From assembly GCF_042139015.1 (NCBI RefSeq), contig NZ_JBHIKY010000018.1:1-64000 (forward strand): 64,000 bases of DNA. Direction: 5' to 3'. The stretch comes from JBHIKY01 sp042139015 (GTDB lineage Bacteria > Bacillota > Bacilli > Bacillales > Marinococcaceae). The first letter of the stretch is position 1, and every line of letters starts with the position of its first letter. This document shows, piece after piece, positions 59,516 to 64,000 of the stretch. Under the pieces are notes generated by a model. It was not told the DNA's origin and searched no databases. It saw only the letters and a program-made list of their open reading frames with translations. Made by a program: the position numbers and the translations under genes.

Positions 59516-59819
59516 TTATCCACAGTATTTATCCACATATTCACACCTGTCCTTCTGCCATTCCATAAATTTTATACACAGACTGATCCGTACAATAACA
59601 ACACTTTGTGGATAAAATATTGTTTTTTTTTTCCATTATTGGAGGCTCACCTGTCTTGTCAATTGCATCGTCAAGTCCTCGTTCTGCATGGGCTGCACAC
59701 GTATAAATCATCGATAACCTCCTCCTTGTCCACATCTATTTTATCATGCTCTTCTGTTAAGTAAATACAGTTTATCCACAAGCTGGACCGTCTATCGTGT
59801 GATTGTATAGTTATCCACA
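59516..59819. promoter_or_regulatory. DnaA-box cluster
   Basis: Perfect TTATCCACA boxes at 59516-59524, 59529-59537, 59772-59780 and 59811-59819, one reversed (TGTGGATAA) at 59607-59615, and a one-mismatch box TTGTCCACA at 59726-59734: six boxes in 304 bases. B. subtilis has a DnaA-box cluster at the same gene (yydA, rlmH) that restrains initiation by binding DnaA. The cluster spans the small CxxH/CxxC gene. Confidence 0.9.
59541..59711 (-). CDS. CxxH/CxxC protein (YyzF-like)
   Basis: A 56-residue cytoplasmic protein with CAAH near the start and CCYC near residue 40, a likely metal-binding pair of motifs; this small family is found next to rlmH in Bacilli. ATG 59711 follows GGAGGAGG; the frame extends to 59735. 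Function unknown. It sits within the DnaA-box cluster, between rlmH and htrC. Confidence 0.87.
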   Translation of the reverse strand: MIYTCAAHAERGLDDAIDKTGEPPIMEKKNNILSTKCCYCTDQSVYKIYGMAEGQV

Positions 59820-59820
59820 A

Positions 59821-59855
59821 AACAACCCCCGGGAGACATGCTCCCGGAGGCTGTT
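59821..59855 (-). terminator. Intrinsic terminator after the wal operon (htrC)
   Basis: On the minus strand CCGGGAG pairs with CTCCCGG, extended by AACAGCC/GGTTGTT. The T-run is short. The stop codon of htrC abuts it. Confidence 0.65.
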
Positions 59856-61128
59856 AAAACTCTTGCTGGGCATTTAAGGTAAGCTTTGTAGATTGTAATT
59901 CCCCATCTCTGTAAAATGTAACATCTACGGTATCACCGATTTCGGCTTCTGTATACAGATATTTACGTAAACTGTGTCCATCTGTGATCTCAGTTCTGTT
60001 TAATTCGGTAATCACATCGTATTCCTGCAGGCCAGCTTCTGCCGCAGGAGAATTGGATGCTACATTTGTAACAAATACACCATGATCCACATCAAGCGGA
60101 AGCTGAAGAGTTTCCTGCCAGTGATAACTCGGAATTTCCGAGAGCGAGCGGATACCAATTCCCATCTGTGGACGCTCCACCTCACCAGTCGCTTCTAGAT
60201 CTTCAATAACCGGCAGAGCAACTGCACTCGGTATGGCAAAACCAATCCCTTCTACCGCTGATTCAGCAATTTTCATGGAATTTATACCGATGAGCTGACC
60301 ACTAATGTTAACGAGCGCGCCACCGCTGTTACCCGGGTTGATCGCCGCATCTGTCTGCAGTACCTCTGCATTCCAATCTGGCTGGCCGTCACCGGTTAAA
60401 TCAACTGGTATACTTCGTTCCGTAGCACTGATGATGCCCTGCGTCACGCTCCGGGACAGGTTAGTCCCAAGCGGGTTTCCAATAGCAATCGCTGGTTCTC
60501 CTACATTTAATTGATCAGAGCTGCCAAATTCAGCAACAATATCAATTCCTTCCGAAGAGATTCTCAGCACAGCCAGGTCGGTAAGGACATCCGAACCAAC
60601 AAGCTCTGCTTCCACCCGGCGTTCGTCGGCCAGGCTTACCTCGAGCTCGCTTGCCCCTTCGATAACATGATGATTCGTTACAACATAAGCGTTCTCTCCG
60701 TCTACCTTGTAAATAACCCCCGATCCTGTCCCTTGATCGGCTGCTCCTTCTTCTCCTTCTCCCCAGAAATCCGTCTGCTGTAAATTGAAGACACCGACTA
60801 CCGCATCCGATACCCTGTTTACCGCTTCTGTTACATCGGAAGTAACGGAAAGCTCCAGGTTATGCTGCTTTGGCTCAGCATTCGTATCATCGGGTACGGT
60901 TTCTTCTTTTTCTGAAGCCATACTGCGGTTACGCTCCCCATCCATAGTGGACATGAAGCCGGTATCTTCAAGGAAAGGAAAAGAAAACAATACGAGCAGA
61001 GCCCCCGCCAGAACCCCGGCAAATCCAGACAGAGCCTGCTGTCTACGTATTTTTTTCTGCTTCCTTTTTTCACCCTGCGTTTTGTCGCTGTAGTAACCCA
61101 AGGCTTTTTGCACCTTCCCTTCTTCCAC
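59854..61128 (-). CDS. htrC: HtrA-type membrane-anchored serine protease
   Basis: A 424-residue trypsin-like protease with a cytoplasmic basic N-terminus, one TM helix (about 33-52), an acidic linker, protease domain and a C-terminal PDZ domain (from about 315). Triad: His154 in VTNHHVIEG, Asp184 in TDLAVLRI, Ser268 in NPGNSGGALVN. It degrades misfolded proteins outside the membrane. It ends the walHIJ-htrC series, as in B. subtilis (yyxA/htrC). GTG 61128 has a weak RBS; in-frame GTG 61113 is an alternative start. Confidence 0.93.
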   Translation of the reverse strand: MEEGKVQKALGYYSDKTQGEKRKQKKIRRQQALSGFAGVLAGALLVLFSFPFLEDTGFMSTMDGERNRSMASEKEETVPDDTNAEPKQHNLELSVTSDVTEAVNRVSDAVVGVFNLQQTDFWGEGEEGAADQGTGSGVIYKVDGENAYVVTNHHVIEGASELEVSLADERRVEAELVGSDVLTDLAVLRISSEGIDIVAEFGSSDQLNVGEPAIAIGNPLGTNLSRSVTQGIISATERSIPVDLTGDGQPDWNAEVLQTDAAINPGNSGGALVNISGQLIGINSMKIAESAVEGIGFAIPSAVALPVIEDLEATGEVERPQMGIGIRSLSEIPSYHWQETLQLPLDVDHGVFVTNVASNSPAAEAGLQEYDVITELNRTEITDGHSLRKYLYTEAEIGDTVDVTFYRDGELQSTKLTLNAQQEF

Positions 61129-61146
61129 AGACGCTGAATTCCGTAC

Positions 61147-61941
61147 CTAGACTGTTACAAGGGAGGTCGGTGATTCAGGATCTGTATCAAAAAGCTGAAA
61201 TTGATGGTCGATGCCGCATTCCTGTTCATTTAAAACCTGCGCCACCGTCATTTTGGCTAATTCTTTCATATTGTTATCCTTGCTTAAATGAGCAAGATAT
61301 ATACGTGATGTTTTGTCGCCTACAATTTCAGTCAGTGCCTGGGCTGCATCTGCATTGGAAACGTGCCCCATATCTCCGAGAATTCTTCGTTTGACGTTCC
61401 AGGGGTATCTTCCCATTTGCAGCATATTAATATCATGATTCGATTCGAATACATACATATCCGCGTCGCGGACCATGCCTTTTATTTGGTCGCTCACGTA
61501 ACCCATATCTGTAGCAAGCACTAATTTCCTGCCTCCATGATGAAAACAGAAAAACATTGGATCTGCCGCATCATGAGATACTCCAAAGGATTCTACATCA
61601 ATGTCTCCAAAGGATTGAACAGAACCTCTTTCAAAGTGAAATTTCTGCCCGCTGTTTATTGTTCCAAGAGAATGCTCCATTGCTTTCCACGTCTTTTCAT
61701 TGGCGTAGACAGGCAGCTTATACTTTCTGGCCAGGATGCCGACTCCTTTTATATGATCACTGTGTTCATGAGTGACAAGAATGCCGTCCAGATCCTTCAA
61801 AGCAGCAGGTATCTGTTGAAATAAGCTTTCCATTTTCTTACCGCTGAGTCCGGCATCCACCAGCAGGCGCTGCTTCTCCGTTTCAACATAAAGCGCATTA
61901 CCTGTGCTGCCGCTTGCGAGTACGCTGAATCTTAATGACAT
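61147..61941 (-). CDS. walJ: MBL-fold exonuclease/hydrolase WalJ (YycJ)
   Basis: A 264-residue metallo-beta-lactamase-fold protein. THEHSDH (His58, His60, Asp62, His63) is the metal motif, and HISHDAADPMFF-like and GDMGHVSNADAAQAL regions supply the other ligands. WalJ belongs to the wal operon and has been tied to coordination of cell division with replication. It lies between walI (18-base gap) and htrC. ATG 61941. Confidence 0.94.
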   Translation of the reverse strand: MSLRFSVLASGSTGNALYVETEKQRLLVDAGLSGKKMESLFQQIPAALKDLDGILVTHEHSDHIKGVGILARKYKLPVYANEKTWKAMEHSLGTINSGQKFHFERGSVQSFGDIDVESFGVSHDAADPMFFCFHHGGRKLVLATDMGYVSDQIKGMVRDADMYVFESNHDINMLQMGRYPWNVKRRILGDMGHVSNADAAQALTEIVGDKTSRIYLAHLSKDNNMKELAKMTVAQVLNEQECGIDHQFQLFDTDPESPTSLVTV

Positions 61942-61959
61942 ACAGGCTTCACTCCAATA

Positions 61960-62913
61960 TTACTGCTGCTGCTCTTCGTCAGCTGCGTCGTTTGTCGAAT
62001 TCTCTCCGTCTCCATCAGCATCATTACTTTCTTGATCCTCATCCTGATCATTTTCTTGTTCGCCTTCCCCTTCGTTTTCATCTTCATTTTCGTCCTCTTC
62101 CTCTTCCGGTTCTCCCTCCCCTAGAACATCTTCAGGATTTTGAATATTTCCGCTGATTGCATTAACCAGATATTCAGAGGACTCATTGACTTCCATCCTG
62201 TACATCGGCTGAAATACCTGCACATCTCCAGCCGGACTGAAAAAGCTGAAATACGCAAGCTCTAATTCTGAAATTTCATCGTTAAAGGTTAAAATACCAT
62301 CGTTGAGTAAATATTCAATTGCCCGGTAGTGGGAGAGTAAATCCTTGGTGCTTCCTTGTTCTTCAAATTCGAGGTAGCTTTGAATATAGCTTTCAATTTC
62401 GTTATCATCATTTATCATTAATACGAGCTGATCTTCATCATACGTATAGACTGGATCATCATTAAATTCCTGAAAAAGATAAAGCTGACTGTTTTCCTCG
62501 TTATTTTCCCAGCGCGAAGCTTGATACTCCTCGCCTCTCCAAACTTCCTGATCGAGAAAAGAACGGATGGAATCACGCTGTTCTTCTCTTGTGTCCCCTG
62601 TAATTTCATATGGTTGTTCCATTGTAACTTCCACGAAGTTATCATTCATCACATTGACATTATCTTCTCCGGCAATATCGATAAGCTCTTCTTCAATATT
62701 AATGCGTTGTCCCGTCACCTGCGTACCTTCTTCCGTTTCCTCCGGCAGCTCAGGGACAACTATATTCATCTTTTCAACCTGTTCCTGCAGTGTGCTCTTG
62801 GCCCGTACATTAACGTCACTTTCACTTCGTTTTTCCATCAGCTGCAGCACCAGAAATCCATTTAGTAGTAGAAAGGTGACAATGAATATTGTTTTAGTTC
62901 TATTCCAGTCCAC
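61960..62913 (-). CDS. walI: Two-component system regulatory protein WalI (YycI)
   Basis: A 317-residue membrane-anchored protein that acts with WalH on sensor kinase WalK. One N-terminal TM helix (about 8-27, TIFIVTFLLLNGFLVLQL) is followed by the extracellular YycI domain. The last 55 residues are almost all Glu, Asp, Gln, Asn, Ser and Gly, a highly acidic tail that the shorter B. subtilis WalI (about 280 residues) lacks. Start GTG 62913 (MDWNRTK) is chosen, after GGGGAGG that lies inside the walH end; the frame extends to 62976. Confidence 0.93.
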   Translation of the reverse strand: MDWNRTKTIFIVTFLLLNGFLVLQLMEKRSESDVNVRAKSTLQEQVEKMNIVVPELPEETEEGTQVTGQRINIEEELIDIAGEDNVNVMNDNFVEVTMEQPYEITGDTREEQRDSIRSFLDQEVWRGEEYQASRWENNEENSQLYLFQEFNDDPVYTYDEDQLVLMINDDNEIESYIQSYLEFEEQGSTKDLLSHYRAIEYLLNDGILTFNDEISELELAYFSFFSPAGDVQVFQPMYRMEVNESSEYLVNAISGNIQNPEDVLGEGEPEEEEDENEDENEGEGEQENDQDEDQESNDADGDGENSTNDAADEEQQQ

Positions 62914-62917
62914 TTTC

Positions 62918-64000
62918 CTATCCCTCCCCGGAGCTGCTTTCCTCATTAACGGAAATTGGATACCACGAATCTTCATATTTCACAAACCAGCTTGGTTCAA
63001 ACTGATACAATAAATTATCTGTTTCCTCCATTTGGTAGCCGATTCGGATATTTTCTACATTTTCAGATTCAAACTGATCTTCAATATAGGAAACCACCTC
63101 AGAACCTGATGCCAGTGTTTTTGAACCGCCTGTGTTGATAGGACTGTCATCAAAGTCAAACAGCGGACGCGAATATTGAGAAATCTGTCCGCCGGATCTC
63201 GATACATCAATCGAGGCTAAATCCCGACCCGATGATTCAAAAACGGGCAGGCCGGAAACGAGCATTCGAAACGTAGCTGTTTCTTCCCGGCTTTCCCGGT
63301 TCCAATCGTACAACTGATACGTATCCGTCCACCCGCCATGTGAATTTACGTAATCAAACGTGGAAAGCACCACATGATTTTGGGTATCCGAAGGATTTTC
63401 ACTGTAAACTGGGTTCACATACGATAAATAATTGCCGCCGTATTCAAGACTCATCATCCGGTTTCCATCTGTATAAGTTGCTTCTCCGCTGTCCTGGTTG
63501 TATGGTCGCACTGATTCATGATCATTAAATAGAAACTGCAGAAAGTTTTCATGCGAGATCTCAGAAGACGTGTCCGAAATAATATTTTGAGTAGTAGTGT
63601 CTTCCGGTAGATAAATCGTATCACTAAGACCTTCATCCTCGTCCGGATAATAAGAAAATACAGAGCTGAACTCAGTGATTCTGCTGAAATAGGAATCTCT
63701 CAGCTCCGATCGGCTGAAGTCAGTCGTGCCTTCCATAAGAACGAGGCCGCTGTCCGTAATAAATTGAACCTTAAGACTCTCGTTGTCATCACCTTCATCT
63801 ATAATAAACATACGGTCGATGCTCTCATCTTCTGCGAAATCAGGAGCATCTGATTCAAAGTTAAGCATGCTCTGAAGTACTTCGCCCGGAACATCCGCCG
63901 GGAATATAATCTCAGCGGTCCGGGGACCGTTGAATAACTCTTCACTTTCCAGAGACTGCTCTGGTGTCATTTCTTCGAATCTTGAGTCAAGCAGACCCTC
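62918..64000 (-). CDS. walH: Two-component system regulatory protein WalH (YycH), 5' end outside window
   Basis: The C-terminal 360 residues of WalH, which restrains WalK with WalI. The frame stays open to the window edge (residues EGLLDSRFEE precede the first ATG at 63970), so the N-terminus and its TM helix lie beyond 64000. The visible part is the extracellular YycH domain, rich in acidic and serine residues. The stop codon is 4 bases before the walI GTG. Confidence 0.93.
   Translation of the reverse strand, partial: EGLLDSRFEEMTPEQSLESEELFNGPRTAEIIFPADVPGEVLQSMLNFESDAPDFAEDESIDRMFIIDEGDDNESLKVQFITDSGLVLMEGTTDFSRSELRDSYFSRITEFSSVFSYYPDEDEGLSDTIYLPEDTTTQNIISDTSSEISHENFLQFLFNDHESVRPYNQDSGEATYTDGNRMMSLEYGGNYLSYVNPVYSENPSDTQNHVVLSTFDYVNSHGGWTDTYQLYDWNRESREETATFRMLVSGLPVFESSGRDLASIDVSRSGGQISQYSRPLFDFDDSPINTGGSKTLASGSEVVSYIEDQFESENVENIRIGYQMEETDNLLYQFEPSWFVKYEDSWYPISVNEESSSGEG

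Overview
The window looks like an origin-proximal stretch of the chromosome of a moderately halophilic or alkaliphilic Bacillaceae. The gene content and order follow the Bacillus subtilis ywh-ywg-ywf-ywd and walHIJ neighbourhoods: speE-speB, pbpG, ywhD, ywgA, ywfO, lipL, pta, hemQ, cwlJ-gerQ, ywdK, ywdI, ung, rlmH, htrC, walJ-walI-walH. Sporulation and germination genes, a perfect parS site (35026-35041), a second parS-like site (57360-57375) and a cluster of DnaA boxes around rlmH (59516-59819) fit an origin-proximal, spore-forming Firmicute. Acidic proteins, above all the WalI tail, suggest salt adaptation. No rRNA, tRNA, CRISPR array, prophage or intact insertion sequence was seen.

Layout. 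0-3.6 kb: a GH127 beta-L-arabinofuranosidase with a divergent AraC regulator and the C-terminal stub of a lost sugar ABC permease. 3.5-13.4 kb: core genes (a 22-residue membrane peptide, a DUF1992 protein, polyamine synthesis speE-speB, class A PBP, penicillin acylase, ywhD, ywgA, ywfO). 13.7-30.7 kb: a 17 kb accessory catabolic island, all on the minus strand, inserted between ywfO and the uppP-lipL-pta block. It carries a DAACS symporter, a TRAP-TAXI transporter behind a promoter and attenuator-like leader, a GntR regulator, two MaoC-type hotdog proteins, an IlvD/Edd dehydratase, a 12-TM permease, a LarA-like protein, a split UxaA-type dehydratase and a D-2-hydroxyacid dehydrogenase. A second transcription unit follows with an FAH-type hydrolase, an atypical SDR, a CoA-transferase and a DUF3870 protein. 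Together they look like uptake and breakdown of sugar-acid or hydroxy-acid substrates to pyruvate-level products; the substrate is unknown.

31-45.6 kb: a frameshifted DedA gene, uppP, lipL, a striking 11-unit 20-bp periodic array, pta, a TetR-controlled fatty-acid pair (fadH-like and enoyl-CoA hydratase), hemQ, the sigma-E-type cwlJ-gerQ operon, CtsR-controlled clpE, DUF3817, DUF368 and an HSL-type esterase. 45.9-54.7 kb: ywdK, ywdI, pepF, then a compact nitrogen-linked operon amtB - DUF294 nucleotidyltransferase - DEDDh-like exonuclease - GlnR/TnrA-like regulator, headed by a perfect TnrA/GlnR box. This operon is the best candidate for an undescribed system. An AbrB-family permease and a glutathione peroxidase follow. 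55-64 kb: aldo/keto reductase, ung, alkD-like, inositol monophosphatase family, a second DedA-like gene, rlmH, the DnaA-box cluster, htrC and walJ-walI-walH, the last cut by the window edge.

Intergenic regions hold several dispersed repeats: a 61-bp element in two inverted copies (13568-13628 and 54911-54971) with a half copy at 45785-45801, fragments of a GC-rich repeat near 1-290 and 52650-52765, and a 44-bp near-palindrome at 54785-54828 that resembles two abutted IS ends.
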